64,000 nt of DNA from Pseudomonadota bacterium (GTDB taxonomy: Bacteria > Pseudomonadota > Gammaproteobacteria > Burkholderiales > Burkholderiaceae): positions 3,161-67,160 of the forward strand of contig JAKORH010000168.1 in assembly GCA_029777935.1 (NCBI GenBank). The letters are read 5' to 3'. Numbering within the stretch: position 1 is the first letter of the stretch; the number at the start of each line of letters is the position of its first letter. This document shows positions 51,081 to 62,957 of the stretch, piece after piece. The notes below the pieces were generated by a model. That model saw only the letters and a list, made by a program, of their open reading frames with translations, had not been told where the DNA came from and ran no database searches. Position numbers and translations under genes: made by a program.

Positions 51081-51712
51081 GACGCCGCCGGCAGCGAGTC
51101 GAGCTTCAGCTGGATCAGATTGCGCAGCGGATTGCCGGGTTCCGCCTTGTCGAGCGCCTCCTGGTAGGCCTTGCGCGCCTCGTCCGGCTTGTTCTGCGCC
51201 AGCAGGATGTCGCCGCGGCGATCGGCGAACGCAGCGACGAGCGATTTGGGCGGGTCGGTCGCCAGCGTCTTCAGCGCGTCGTCGTACTGCTTTTCGTCGA
51301 GCAGCACGCCGGCCAGACGCACACGCGCGAGCGCCGCGTATTCATCGTGGCCGGACTTGTCGATGACCCAGGCGAGTTGCGCGCGCGCCGCCGCCAGATC
51401 GGCGGCATCGTGATACACGCGTGCCATCTGCAGCGCGGCCATCGGCGCGTACACGGTGCGGCCGTAGCGTTCGATCAGCGTGCCGGCCAGTTCCTTCTTC
51501 TTGTTCGCGTCGGTGCCGTCGAGCGCGCGCAGCAACTCGTCGTAGACCACCGCGGCCTGTTGCGCCTCGCGTCGCTCGTACCAGCGCCAACCGTTGAAGG
51601 CCGCGATCGCCAGAAGCACGATGGTGGCGACGGTCAGGATGAAGTTCCCGTGCTTGTCCCACCAGGCCTTCATCGCGGCCAGTTGTTCCTGTTCCTGCAG
51701 GTCGTATGCCAT
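51077..51712 (-). CDS. YfgM-like periplasmic TPR protein
   Basis: 211 residues. Cytoplasmic start DLQEQEQLAAMKAWWDKHGN, one membrane helix (FILTVATIVLLAIAAFNGWRWY) and a periplasmic TPR-like domain (DUF2133/TPR_21). In E. coli, YfgM binds the SecYEG-PpiD translocon and hands over periplasmic clients. It sits between hisS and bamB as usual, starts 10 bp after hisS and overlaps bamB by 4 bp. Confidence 0.93.
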   Translation of the reverse strand: MAYDLQEQEQLAAMKAWWDKHGNFILTVATIVLLAIAAFNGWRWYERREAQQAAVVYDELLRALDGTDANKKKELAGTLIERYGRTVYAPMAALQMARVYHDAADLAAARAQLAWVIDKSGHDEYAALARVRLAGVLLDEKQYDDALKTLATDPPKSLVAAFADRRGDILLAQNKPDEARKAYQEALDKAEPGNPLRNLIQLKLDSLPAAS

Positions 51713-51722
51713 CGCTAGGTTC

Positions 51723-53020
51723 TCACTCTGAAATCTGTTCCATCGCCGTCGCCAGCGCGTCGCCCAGCCGCGCCAGCGGCACCTCGGCCTGCGCAGCGAA
51801 CGGGAATTCGGCGCCCGTGGCGCGCAGCGCCTTGACCGCCGCCGCCTCCTGCACTGCCTCGGTTTCGCCCACGATCACCGCGAACTCGGCGCCGCTCGCG
51901 TCGGCCTTGCGCATCTGCGACTTCAGGCCGCCGTCGCCCGCGTGCAGGATCACGTCCAGCCCCGCATCGCGCAACAGTTCGGCCGCGCGCACCGCTACCG
52001 CGTACGTCCCTCTACCCTGGTGCAGGACGTAGACATCGCACGCACCCACGGCCGGCACGCGTCCCGCCTCGCGCACTAGGTCGATCACGCGCTCGATGCC
52101 CATGCCGAAGCCGATTCCCGGCGTCGGCTTGCCACCCATGCGCTCGATCAACGGATCGTAGCGGCCGCCGCCGCAGAGGGTCCCCTGCGCGCCGAGCGCA
52201 TCGGTGATCCACTCGAACACCGTCAGGTTGTAGTAGTCGAGCCCGCGCACCATGCGCGGGCTGACCTTGAACGCGATTCCCGCCGCCGACAGCAGCGACT
52301 GCAGCGCATCGAAGTGCGCGCGCGACGCTGCGCCGAGGTAATCGGTGATCCGTGGCGCGTCGGCCACGATGTCGGCCAGCGCCGGATTCTTGGTGTCGAG
52401 AATGCGCAGCGGGTTCGTGTGCAGGCGCCGCCGGGCATCGTCGTCCAGTTGCGCCTCGAAGCGGGTGAGGTAGGCGATCAATTCGGCGCGATGGCGGGCG
52501 CGCTCGTCGGCCTGGCCGAGGCAGTTCAGTTCCAGCCGAACGCGCTCGATGCCGAGGATCTTCCATAGCCGCGCCAGCATCACGATCAGTTCGGCATCGA
52601 TGTCGGGTCCCGGGAAGCCGAGCGCCTCGACGTTGACCTGATGGAACTGCCGGTAGCGGCCGCGCTGCGGGCGCTCGTGGCGGAACACCGGGCCCAATGA
52701 CCATACGCGGCGCGGACCCTCGTAGGTCAGGTTGTGCTCGATCGCAGCGCGGATCACGCCGGCGGTGAACTCGGGCCGCAGCGTCAGGTGCTCGCCGTTG
52801 AGCTTGTCCTCGAACGAGTACATCTCCTTCTCGACGATGTCGGTGACCTCGCCGATGCCCTTCACGAACAGCTCCGTGTACTCCACGATCGGCGTGCGCA
52901 TCTGCTGGTAGCCGTAGCTGCGCAGCCAGTCGGCCACACGCGCCTCGAACCACTCCCACAGCGGTGCCTCGGCCGGCAGCACGTCGTTCATGCCGCGGAC
53001 GCCGGAGATCTTCTTCTTGC

Positions 53021-53024
<4 letters not shown>
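51723..53024 (-). CDS. hisS: Histidyl-tRNA synthetase
   Basis: Class II synthetase (433 residues) charging tRNA-His. Motif 1 region [25 protein letters not shown], motif 2 [27 protein letters not shown], His-specific motifs [14 protein letters not shown] and [14 protein letters not shown], motif 3 [11 protein letters not shown], then an anticodon-binding domain. The ATG overlaps the ispG stop (ATGA). It is the active partner, in contrast to the HisZ paralogue in this window. Confidence 0.98.
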
Positions 53025-54301
<1,277 letters not shown>

Positions 54302-54311
54302 GTGCGGCGTC

Positions 54312-55103
54312 TCACTGCAGAGTCAGCCGAGCGACGTTGCCGGCACTGATCACCGGCGTCAGGTCGACGGGCTTGCCGTCGTATTCGAGCGCAACCGCCG
54401 GCGCGTTGCCGATCACGATCCAATACGGAGGGCGGCCGTGCACGATCTGCTCGGATCCGGCCGGGTTGTTCTGCGACAGCAGCACCCTGCCGTCCTGTTG
54501 CGTTACTTCGACCCATGACAGCCCATTGAAGGCGAACCGCAATGTGCCCGGTTCGACCGGCGGCGCGGCCTCCGCCGGCGCCGGGCTCGCGACCGCGCTG
54601 CTCGCCGGGCCAGGCGCGGCCGGCGACACCGACACGCTGTCTGGTTTGGCAGCCGCGGGCTCGGTGTGCCGTGAGCGCGGGCTGGCGATCCAGCCGATCA
54701 CCGCGAACAGCACCAGTGCACCGATCGCTCCGATGATGACGACGTTGCGCGACACGCGCTCGCCGCCGCCCGTGCGCAGCAGCGTCGGCTGAACCGGCGA
54801 CGGCACTGCCGCGGCAGCAGGTTCCAGCAGCCGGTTCAGCGAGTCGAGCAGCGGAACCGGGTCGATCCGCACTTCCTTCGCGTAGTTGCGTACGAAGCCG
54901 CGGATGAAGGCCGGCTCCGGCAAGGCGGCCAGGTCCTCGCGCTCGATCGCCATCACCTGCTTCGGGTTCAGGCGCAGCCGCGCCGCGATGTCGTTGACCG
55001 ACAACGACAGCGCCTCGCGCGCGTTCGTCAGTTGCCGGCCGAACGAAGGTCCGGTCGGCTCGACTGTCGGCTCGCGCTCGGGCGTCGCGGCCGCTTCACT
55101 CAT
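54312..55103 (-). CDS. rodZ: RodZ-like helix-turn-helix membrane protein
   Basis: 263 residues. An N-terminal cytoplasmic HTH of RodZ/Xre type ([52 protein letters not shown]), a membrane helix ([20 protein letters not shown]), a Pro/Ala-rich periplasmic linker and a DUF4115 domain ([38 protein letters not shown]). RodZ links MreB to the elongasome. I chose ATG 55103, overlapping the pilF stop, over GTG 55112. Confidence 0.93.
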   Translation of the reverse strand: MSEAAATPEREPTVEPTGPSFGRQLTNAREALSLSVNDIAARLRLNPKQVMAIEREDLAALPEPAFIRGFVRNYAKEVRIDPVPLLDSLNRLLEPAAAAVPSPVQPTLLRTGGGERVSRNVVIIGAIGALVLFAVIGWIASPRSRHTEPAAAKPDSVSVSPAAPGPASSAVASPAPAEAAPPVEPGTLRFAFNGLSWVEVTQQDGRVLLSQNNPAGSEQIVHGRPPYWIVIGNAPAVALEYDGKPVDLTPVISAGNVARLTLQ

Positions 55104-55907
55104 CGAACGCACCGCGGGCCAGCGCCGCGGCCTCGGGCGAGTTCGGATAGCGGCGGCGAAGTTCGTCGGCGAGCTGCCGCTCCTGGCGCACGTCAGCGTT
55201 CGCGCGCGCGATGCGCACGCCGAGCCACAGCAGCGGCGCCGGCGGGTTCGATCCCTGGTCGATCAGACCGTAGTAGAAGCGCGCGCGGTCGGGCTCCCGC
55301 TTGCCGAGATACAGCCGAGCAAGCTCGAACTTCGTGACGGCACCGGAGGCGTCGACCTCGAACGATCGCCGCAGGTAACGTTCGGCCGCGTCGGTGTCCT
55401 TCACGCGCAGCATGCACACGCCGGCGTTGCGCAGCGCGAGCGCCGGCGTGCGGTACAAGCGGTTGGCGGCGGCCCGGTCGAAGTACGCGATCGACTCGCG
55501 CTCGCGCCCGGTCTGGCACAGGAACCAGCCGTGGTTGTTCAGGATCTCCGGATTGTCGGGATCGAGCCGCAGCGCCTGGGCGTAGCTCGCCTCGGCCTCG
55601 CGGCGATCGCCCAGATCGAGATAGATCAGACCCATCATGGAATGCGCGAGCGCATAGCCGGGGTCGATCGAAAGAGCGTGCCGCGTTTCCTCCAGCGCGA
55701 CCGACAGCTGGCCCCGCTGGTAATAGCCACCCGCCAGCTGCAGGCGGATGTCCGCGCGCCGGCGCGGATCCGCCTCCGGCTGCGGCGCGGCCTGGCCCGC
55801 GTCGGCGACCGGAACGCCGTTGATCGTGGTCGTGGTCGTGCACGCGGCCGACAGCCACCCACCGGCCAGCGCGGCGAGGACGACGAGCACGTGGTGCAAG
55901 CGGCACT

Positions 55908-55911
<4 letters not shown>
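55096..55911 (-). CDS. pilF: Type IV pilus biogenesis/stability lipoprotein PilF (PilW)
   Basis: 271 residues. Lipoprotein signal with lipobox near LSAAC (residues 20-24), then six TPR-like repeats ([68 protein letters not shown]). PilF helps assemble the PilQ secretin in the outer membrane. Position between rlmN and rodZ is the conserved one. It overlaps rlmN by 4 bp (ATGA) and rodZ by 8 bp. Confidence 0.94.
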
Positions 55912-57017
<1,106 letters not shown>

Positions 57018-57034
57018 GCTGCGATTCGCTTCGA

Positions 57035-57460
57035 TCAGCGCGAGTGGATGCTCTGCGCCGGAAAGAAGAAGGCGACTTCGACGCGGGCGGTTTCGGGTCC
57101 GTCGGAGCCGTGCACCGCGTTGGCGTCGATGCTGGCGGCGAAATCGGCGCGGATCGTGCCCTTCGCCGCCTTCTTCGGATCGGTCGCGCCCATCAGTTCG
57201 CGGTTGCGGGCGATCGCGTTCTCGCCCTCGAGCACCTGCACCATGATCGGCCCGGAAACCATGAAGTCGACCAGATCCTTGAAGAACGGCCGCTCGCGAT
57301 GCACGGCGTAGAACGCTTCGGCGTCGCGGCGCGACAGATGCATCATGCGCGCGGCGACGATCTTCAGCCCTGCAGCTTCGAAGCGCGCGAGGATCTGGCC
57401 GATCGCGTTCTTGGCGACGGCATCGGGTTTGATGATGGACAGGGTTCTTTCGACGGCCAT
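57035..57460 (-). CDS. ndk: Nucleoside diphosphate kinase
   Basis: 141-residue enzyme balancing NTP pools by a phosphohistidine ping-pong. [20 protein letters not shown] at the start and the active-site histidine in [16 protein letters not shown]. The order ndk-rlmN-pilF is conserved in Betaproteobacteria. A weak hairpin upstream (57507-57523) may separate it from rlmD. Confidence 0.98.
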   Translation of the reverse strand: MAVERTLSIIKPDAVAKNAIGQILARFEAAGLKIVAARMMHLSRRDAEAFYAVHRERPFFKDLVDFMVSGPIMVQVLEGENAIARNRELMGATDPKKAAKGTIRADFAASIDANAVHGSDGPETARVEVAFFFPAQSIHSR

Positions 57461-57506
57461 GTGATTTGCTCGTGCGTGCGGTGACGGATGGGCTGCCTTC
57501 GGAAAA

Positions 57507-57523
57507 CCTTCGATAAATGAAGG
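57507..57523 (-). terminator. Weak hairpin between rlmD and ndk
   Basis: CCTTC / GAAGG with a 7-base loop, followed on the minus strand by TTTTCC. A short stem, so it may only reduce read-through. Confidence 0.35.
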
Positions 57524-57554
57524 CGTTACGAGATCAGTTGAACGCGAAATGTTA

Positions 57555-58907
57555 TCACGGTGCCGGCTCGAACACCGCCACGGATTCGACGTGCGACGTG
57601 TGGGGGAACATGTTGACCACGCCGGCGGCACGCAGGTGCCATGAACCTTCGTGCACGAGGATCGCGGCATCGCGTGCCAGCGTGGCCGGATTGCACGAGA
57701 CGTACACGATCCTGCGCGGCCGGTGCGACGTCGCTGCCAGCACGCGCGCGATCGCGAGCGCGCCCTCGCGCGGCGGATCGACCAGCACGCGATCGATGCC
57801 GCCAAGCTGCCGATTCGCATCGGACCAGTCCAGATCGCTCCACTCGAACAGGTTGCGCGCCTCGAACTGAGCGGCATGCGCCAGTCCGTTGGTCCGCGCC
57901 GCCTCGCGCGCGCGCCGCACCAGCCCTTCGTGGCCTTCGAGTCCGAGCACACGCGCGACGCGCGTGGCGAGCGGCAACGTGAAGTTGCCGAGTCCGCTGA
58001 AGAAATCGACCACGCGATCGGTCGGTGCTGCGTCGAGCAGCCGCAGCGCGCGTCGCACCAGGACTTCGTTGACGCGGTGATTCACCTGCGTGAAATCGGT
58101 CGGTGCGAAAGGAATGGTCACGCCGAACTCCGGCAGCGAGAGCAGCAGCGGCACGGCATCGCCGGCGCCGAGCGGAGCCGCGGTCGCGGCGCCGCCCGGC
58201 TGCAGCCAGAGCGCCACGTGATGCCGCGCGCTGAACGCGCGCAGTCGTTCCAGGTCCTCTTCCGTCGGCGGCTGCAGCACGCGCAGGACCAGCACGATCG
58301 CGGGGTCGCCCTCCGGCGCGCCGACCGCGACCTCGATCTGCGGCAAGCGCTCGCGCAGCGAGAGCGCGCCGACCAGTTCCCGCAGCGGCACGATCAGCGC
58401 GGCGACGCGCGCCGGCAGCACTTCGCAGCTCGTCATGTCCGCCACGAAGCTGCGCGCGGTTTCGTGAAAGCCGACCAGCGCGCCGCCCTTGCTGCGAACG
58501 AAGCGGACCGAGAGCCGGGCGCGATGTCGATAGTTCCACAGCGGGCCGACGATCGGCCGCAGCATCGTCGCCGGCTTCACGCGTGCCAGGTGCCACAGCG
58601 CGTCCTCCAGGGCACGCTGCTTCAGGGCCACCTGCGCGCGCGACTCCAGGTGTTGCATCGAACAGCCGCCGCACGCTCCCGCGTGCAGCCCGAAATGCGG
58701 GCAGCGCGGAGCGACGCGCAGCGCGCTCTCGCGTTCGATACGCAGCACACGCGCGGTGTCGAAACGCGGCCTGCTGTGCCGGATTTCGGCTTCGACGCGT
58801 TCGCCCGGCAGCGCGCCGTCGACGAACACCACCTTGCCCGCGCGGCGCGCCACGCCGCGTCCTTCCAGATCGAGCGATTCGATCTCGACCGTGAAGCGCT
58901 CGTGCAT
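57555..58907 (-). CDS. rlmD: 23S rRNA (uracil-5-)-methyltransferase RlmD
   Basis: 450 residues; methylates U1939 of 23S rRNA using SAM. An N-terminal TRAM domain ([32 protein letters not shown]) precedes the iron-sulfur cysteines [14 protein letters not shown]. The methyltransferase domain has [16 protein letters not shown], the DPPREGA motif and the catalytic cysteine in [12 protein letters not shown]. The ATG at 58907 shares one base with the exonuclease stop (TGATG). Frame upstream of it is shadow. Confidence 0.95.
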   Translation of the reverse strand: MHERFTVEIESLDLEGRGVARRAGKVVFVDGALPGERVEAEIRHSRPRFDTARVLRIERESALRVAPRCPHFGLHAGACGGCSMQHLESRAQVALKQRALEDALWHLARVKPATMLRPIVGPLWNYRHRARLSVRFVRSKGGALVGFHETARSFVADMTSCEVLPARVAALIVPLRELVGALSLRERLPQIEVAVGAPEGDPAIVLVLRVLQPPTEEDLERLRAFSARHHVALWLQPGGAATAAPLGAGDAVPLLLSLPEFGVTIPFAPTDFTQVNHRVNEVLVRRALRLLDAAPTDRVVDFFSGLGNFTLPLATRVARVLGLEGHEGLVRRAREAARTNGLAHAAQFEARNLFEWSDLDWSDANRQLGGIDRVLVDPPREGALAIARVLAATSHRPRRIVYVSCNPATLARDAAILVHEGSWHLRAAGVVNMFPHTSHVESVAVFEPAP

Positions 58908-59695
58908 CAATGCGCCGGCCAGGCGGCAAGATACTCGTTCCAGTGCGGCGCGGCCGCGTCGCGCAGCGCCGCTCGGACCAGGTCGAGTTCGGCGCGATAC
59001 GCGGCAGCCGTCAGCACGCCGCGCATCTTCTGGAAGCGGCAATAGACAAGATAGGTGTTGACGACGTCCGTCTCGCAGTAGCTGCGGATGTCGCGCAGCC
59101 GCCCGGCGCAATACGCGTCCCACACCTTCGCGCCGTCCATGCCGAGCTTGCCCGCGAATCCCGCCAGCTTCGCCAGATCATCGAGCGGCGCGCTCGCGCG
59201 CGGCTGATACAGCGCCAGCAGATCCATCAGGTCGAGGTGGCGCGTGTGATAGCGGCTGATGTAGTTGTTCCACCTGAAGTCGCGGTCCTCTTCGCCCAGC
59301 TCCCAGTAGCGCGCCGCCACCACGCCGTGGATCAGGCCGCGGTAATGCAGGACCGGAAGATCGAAGCCACCGCCGTTCCAGCTCACCAGTTGCGGGGTAT
59401 AGCGGTCGATCAGCTTGAAGAAGTCCGCGATCAGCTTCGGCTCCTCGTCGCCTTCCGCGCCGAGGCACCGCACGCGAAAGCCCTGTTCGTCGCGGAACGC
59501 GCAGCCGACTGCCACCACGCGGTGCAGATGATGCGGCAAGAAGTCATTGCCGCTCTTCTCGCGCCGCTCGGCGAACGCCTGTGCCACGATCTCGGCGTCG
59601 GGCAGATCCTTCCACTGCGGACGCAGCCGCCGCAGCCCGCCGACATCCGGAACCGTTTCGAGATCGAACACCAGCGTGGGTGTCACGCGCGTCAC
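58907..59695 (-). CDS. PolB-like predicted 3'-5' exonuclease (DEDD)
   Basis: 262 residues resembling the exonuclease domain of family B polymerases as a free-standing protein. Motifs: FDLETVP (Exo I, DxE), [18 protein letters not shown] (Exo II) and [13 protein letters not shown] (Exo III, YxxxD). No polymerase domain. GTG start overlaps the nlpD gene by 4 bp (GTGA). The exact role (repair or RNA processing) is unknown, though pairing with rlmD or nlpD is common in this group. Confidence 0.9.
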   Translation of the reverse strand: MTRVTPTLVFDLETVPDVGGLRRLRPQWKDLPDAEIVAQAFAERREKSGNDFLPHHLHRVVAVGCAFRDEQGFRVRCLGAEGDEEPKLIADFFKLIDRYTPQLVSWNGGGFDLPVLHYRGLIHGVVAARYWELGEEDRDFRWNNYISRYHTRHLDLMDLLALYQPRASAPLDDLAKLAGFAGKLGMDGAKVWDAYCAGRLRDIRSYCETDVVNTYLVYCRFQKMRGVLTAAAYRAELDLVRAALRDAAAPHWNEYLAAWPAH

Positions 59696-60552
59696 CGCGG
59701 CGGCAGGTACTGCAGCGGATCGACCGGCTTACCCGCGCGGCGGATTTCGAAGTGCAGCTTGGGCGTCGTCGCGTCGCTCTTTCCTGCCTCGGCGATCCGC
59801 TGTCCGCGCTTGACCGCCTGCCCCTGCTTGACCAGGATCTGCCGATTGTGCGCGTAGGCCGAGATGAACTCGTCGTTGTGCTTGACGATGACCAGATTGC
59901 CGTAGCCGCGCAGCCCGCTGCCGCTGTAGACGACGCTGCCGTCGCATGCAGCCAGCACCGGATCGCCTTCACGGGCTGCGATGTCGATCCCTTTGTTGCG
60001 CCTTTCGTCGAACTTCTCGATCACCTTGCCCGCGAGCGGCCACGACCACGTCAGCGCGTTGGACGGCGCCACGGCGGGCGGTGCCGGCGGCACTGCCGGC
60101 ACGGCGGGGGCTTCCGTCGATGGCGCCGCGCCCGGCGCCGACGGCGTCAACGGCCGCGCCTGCGCACCCGTGGCCGGCGCGACCGGCGCAGCGACCGCAG
60201 CTTCGGGCGGCGGCGCCACCCGCAGTTCCTGGCCGATCGTCAGCTTGTTCGGATCGTCGATGTTGTTCCAGCGCGCGATGTCGCGCGGGTCGCGCCCGAA
60301 CGACTCGGCGATGCTGCGCAGGGTGTCGCCCCTTTGCACGACGTAGATGCCCTCGCGCGCCTCGCGCGGCACCGGTGCCGGCGCGGCCGCTTCGCCGGCG
60401 GCCGTGCTCGCCGGCGGCGGGCGCTCCACGATCGGCGCCTCGCGCACGCCCATGGTCGTGCACGCCGCCAGCAGCAGTGCCGCCGCGGCCGCCGATGCTG
60501 CGCGCCAGGCCGTGAATCGCGGCATCTTCGTTCGCATTGCCGTTCTGCTCAT
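59692..60552 (-). CDS. nlpD: NlpD-like LysM/M23 lipoprotein, cell-division amidase activator
   Basis: 286 residues. Lipoprotein signal with lipobox LLLAAC, a LysM domain (YVVQRGDTLRSIAESFGRDPRDIARWNNIDDPNKLTIGQELRV), a Pro/Ala linker and a C-terminal LytM domain. The first zinc ligand of active M23 enzymes (H in HxGxD) is asparagine (NKGIDIA) and only the AYAHN and LHFE histidines remain. This is the degenerate form seen in E. coli NlpD, which activates AmiC and does not cut peptidoglycan itself. ATGA overlap with pcm. Confidence 0.95.
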   Translation of the reverse strand: MSRTAMRTKMPRFTAWRAASAAAAALLLAACTTMGVREAPIVERPPPASTAAGEAAAPAPVPREAREGIYVVQRGDTLRSIAESFGRDPRDIARWNNIDDPNKLTIGQELRVAPPPEAAVAAPVAPATGAQARPLTPSAPGAAPSTEAPAVPAVPPAPPAVAPSNALTWSWPLAGKVIEKFDERRNKGIDIAAREGDPVLAACDGSVVYSGSGLRGYGNLVIVKHNDEFISAYAHNRQILVKQGQAVKRGQRIAEAGKSDATTPKLHFEIRRAGKPVDPLQYLPPR

Positions 60553-61256
60553 CGTGTTCCCGATCGTAATTGAACGAAGCGCGCCGCCTGCACGGACCTC
60601 TGCGTCATGCGGCCCGCCGCATCCTTAGTCAGGACCTTCAACGATTGCGCGTCGCCGCTCGCGTTCACGACGGGAGCGACGATGCGGCCGCCGGGCCTCA
60701 ACTGCTCGATCCACGCGGACGGAATGTTCTCGCCGGCGGCCGCGGCGACGATCGCATCGAACGGAGCCTCGGAGGCGATGCCATCGACGCCATCGCCGAA
60801 CACCAGCCGCACATTCGGCAATCGAAGCGTCCTGAGGTTCCGTCGCGCCAGCTCGTGCAGAGGCCGCACGCGCTCGACCGAGATCACGGTGCCGACCAGC
60901 CGCGCCAGCACCGCCGACGCATAGCCGCAACCGGTGCCGATCTCGAGCACCTTCGCGCTCTTCGCTTGCGCGAGTACCTCGAGCGCCAGTTCGGCAATGC
61001 GCGCAACACTGTACGGTCGCGAGATCGTCTGGCCGTGACCGATCGGGAGCGCCGTGTCCTCGTAGGCGCGGCTCGCCAGCGCGGGATCGACGAATTGATG
61101 CCGCGGTACCCAGTCCATTGCGTCCAGCACATGCCGATCGGCGATGCCTTGCCGGCGCAGGCGCTCGACCATGCGCGCGCGCACGCGCTCGGAAGCGAGC
61201 CCCGGATTGGGAGACAACGTCGGCGGCGGCTTCAGGGGTGACTGCGCTGAAGCCAT
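60549..61256 (-). CDS. pcm: Protein-L-isoaspartate O-methyltransferase
   Basis: 235 residues; repairs isoaspartyl damage in proteins with SAM. Conserved: [36 protein letters not shown] motif [18 protein letters not shown] and [31 protein letters not shown]. The ATG at 61256 lies 25 bp inside the end of surE; this overlap fits the conserved surE-pcm-nlpD stress operon. The tail [11 protein letters not shown] ends near nlpD. Confidence 0.96.
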   Translation of the reverse strand: MASAQSPLKPPPTLSPNPGLASERVRARMVERLRRQGIADRHVLDAMDWVPRHQFVDPALASRAYEDTALPIGHGQTISRPYSVARIAELALEVLAQAKSAKVLEIGTGCGYASAVLARLVGTVISVERVRPLHELARRNLRTLRLPNVRLVFGDGVDGIASEAPFDAIVAAAAGENIPSAWIEQLRPGGRIVAPVVNASGDAQSLKVLTKDAAGRMTQRSVQAARFVQLRSGTR

Positions 61257-61984
61257 GCCGCGACCTGTGGCAGCTGTTCGGTGTGGGTCAGATCGATCTG
61301 CAGCGGCGTGATCGACACGTAACCCTGGCCGGTGGCGTAGAAGTCGGTATCCGGGCCCGCATCGCGCGCGCTGCCGGCGGGGCCGATCCAGTAGATCGTG
61401 TCGCCGTATGGATTCTGCGCGCGGATCACCGCTTCGGAAGGATGGCGCTTGCCGAGGCGCGTGCAGCGGCTGCCGCGGATGGCGGCGCGCGGAAGATTCG
61501 GTATGTTGACGTTCAGCAGCGTCGGCGCCGGCAGCGGATTCGAGCACCACAGTGCGACGATCTGGGCGGCGATTCCCCGTGCGCTGTCCAGATGCTCGTA
61601 GCCCCTCTGGATCAGCGAGAAGGCGATCGACGGCACGCCGAACAGAAACCCTTCCATCGCGGCTGCGACCGTGCCCGAGTAGATCGTGTCGTCGCCCATG
61701 TTCTGGCCGTTGTTGATGCCGGAGACGACGAGATCGGGCCGCTGCTCGAGCAGGCCCGTGAGCGCGATGTGCACGCAATCGGTCGGCGTGCCATTGACGT
61801 AGAAGAAACCGTTGGGCGCGCGCTGCACCGACAGCGGCCGCGACAGAGTCAGCGAGTTGCTGGCGCCGCTGTGATTCTGCTCGGGCGCCACGACGCTGAC
61901 CTCGCCGAACGGTCGCACGGCTTCCACCAGCGCTGCCAGCCCCGGCGCCAGATAGCCGTCGTCGTTCGTAACGAGAATCCGCAT
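61232..61984 (-). CDS. surE: 5'-nucleotidase SurE
   Basis: 250-residue metal-dependent phosphatase acting on nucleoside monophosphates, polyphosphate and related compounds. N-terminal [20 protein letters not shown] has the metal-binding DD pair; [17 protein letters not shown] and [26 protein letters not shown] complete the site. It heads surE-pcm-nlpD, and a tRNA-Pro gene lies 51 bp upstream on the same strand. Confidence 0.97.
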   Translation of the reverse strand: MRILVTNDDGYLAPGLAALVEAVRPFGEVSVVAPEQNHSGASNSLTLSRPLSVQRAPNGFFYVNGTPTDCVHIALTGLLEQRPDLVVSGINNGQNMGDDTIYSGTVAAAMEGFLFGVPSIAFSLIQRGYEHLDSARGIAAQIVALWCSNPLPAPTLLNVNIPNLPRAAIRGSRCTRLGKRHPSEAVIRAQNPYGDTIYWIGPAGSARDAGPDTDFYATGQGYVSITPLQIDLTHTEQLPQVAAWLQRSHP

Positions 61985-62035
61985 AAAGAAATGGCCGGTG
62001 TGCGCTCAGCGCAGACCGGCCCTATTCGTGGTGCT

Positions 62036-62114
<79 letters not shown>

Positions 62115-62122
62115 CGCGCGGC

Positions 62123-62128
62123 ATTGTA
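62123..62128 (-). promoter_or_regulatory. Possible -10 element of tRNA-Pro
   Basis: TACAAT on the minus strand, 10 bases before the tRNA 5' end. A matching -35 is not clear; GCGTGA at 17 bp is the best candidate. It overlaps the downstream end of the merR-like gene region. Confidence 0.45.
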
Positions 62129-62141
62129 CACGCGCACTTGC

Positions 62142-62534
62142 TCAGTCACGCCGCAGCAACGCGCGAATCGATTCCAGCTCGCTACGGATCTGCGCGAGGT
62201 TTGGCGTCGCGGATGGGGCGGGGTTCTCGCCGCCATTGCCGCGCCCGCCGCGACCGCCTTCGTCGAGGCGATTGCGCGCGCCGCTGATCGTGAACCCCTG
62301 TTCGTACAGCAGTTCGCGGATCCGGCGTACCAGCAGAACTTCGTGGTGCTGGTAATAGCGGCGATTGCCGCGCCGCTTGATCGGCTTCAACTGCGTGAAC
62401 TCCTGTTCCCAGTAGCGCAGAACGTGCGGCTTCACGCCGCACAATTCGCTGACCTCGCCGATCGTGAAGTACCGCTTGGCCGGAATGGCCGGCAGCGCGC
62501 CGCCCGAGCGATGGTTGCTGTCGCTCCGCTGCAT
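62142..62534 (-). CDS. MerR-family regulator downstream of ihfA
   Basis: 130 residues. The winged-helix MerR N-terminus is AKRYFTIGEVSELCGVKPHVLRYWEQEFTQLKPIKRRGNRRYYQHHEVLLVRRIRELLYEQGFTISGARNRL. A Gly-rich linker and a short C-terminal helix follow, with no effector domain and no metal cysteines. This short MerR next to ihfA is a conserved Proteobacterial arrangement of unknown role. Confidence 0.93.
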   Translation of the reverse strand: MQRSDSNHRSGGALPAIPAKRYFTIGEVSELCGVKPHVLRYWEQEFTQLKPIKRRGNRRYYQHHEVLLVRRIRELLYEQGFTISGARNRLDEGGRGGRGNGGENPAPSATPNLAQIRSELESIRALLRRD

Positions 62535-62570
62535 GAATTACGGATCCGTTCCCCGGCTGCCGGCCGCGCC

Positions 62571-62957
62571 CTAGCGGCCGTCGCTGGCGTCGGAGACCGC
62601 CGCCTTCAACTTCTGGCTGGGATGAAACGTGACGACGCGGCGCGCGGTGATCGCAATTTCCTCGCCGGTCTTCGGATTGCGACCCGGTCGCTGTGGCTTG
62701 TCGCGCAGCTGGAAATTGCCGAAACCGGAAAGCTTCACCGACTCGCCGCGCTCCAGCGCGGCCCGGATCTCGTCGAAGAACGCGTCGACCATGTCCTTCG
62801 CCTCGCGCTTGTTCAGCCCGAGCCTTTCGAACAGGGCGTCGGCCAGTTCCGCCTTGGTGATCGTGCGGCCGGTGCGCTCGCCGGCAGCCGCGGTCGAAGT
62901 CGGAACCTCGGCATACTTGAATGCGGTCAGATCCGAATCGTTGTGCATGTCGTTCAT
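62571..62957 (-). CDS. ihfA: Integration host factor alpha subunit
   Basis: 128 residues. The IHF/HU fold runs from [67 protein letters not shown] to [13 protein letters not shown]; the arm has the NPKTGE/PRNPKT-type beta ribbon with the DNA-inserting proline. A 30-residue polar N-terminal extension precedes the fold, seen in other Betaproteobacteria. The ATG overlaps the pheT stop (ATGA). Confidence 0.97.
   Translation of the reverse strand: MNDMHNDSDLTAFKYAEVPTSTAAAGERTGRTITKAELADALFERLGLNKREAKDMVDAFFDEIRAALERGESVKLSGFGNFQLRDKPQRPGRNPKTGEEIAITARRVVTFHPSQKLKAAVSDASDGR

Noticed and set aside
48489..51167. Plus-strand open frame of about 890 codons opposite der and bamB
   Set aside because: Composition is that of an antisense shadow; both minus-strand genes are certain.
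59692..60552. Active M23 peptidoglycan hydrolase
   Set aside because: The HxGxD histidine is Asn, as in NlpD-type activators, so direct hydrolysis is unlikely.
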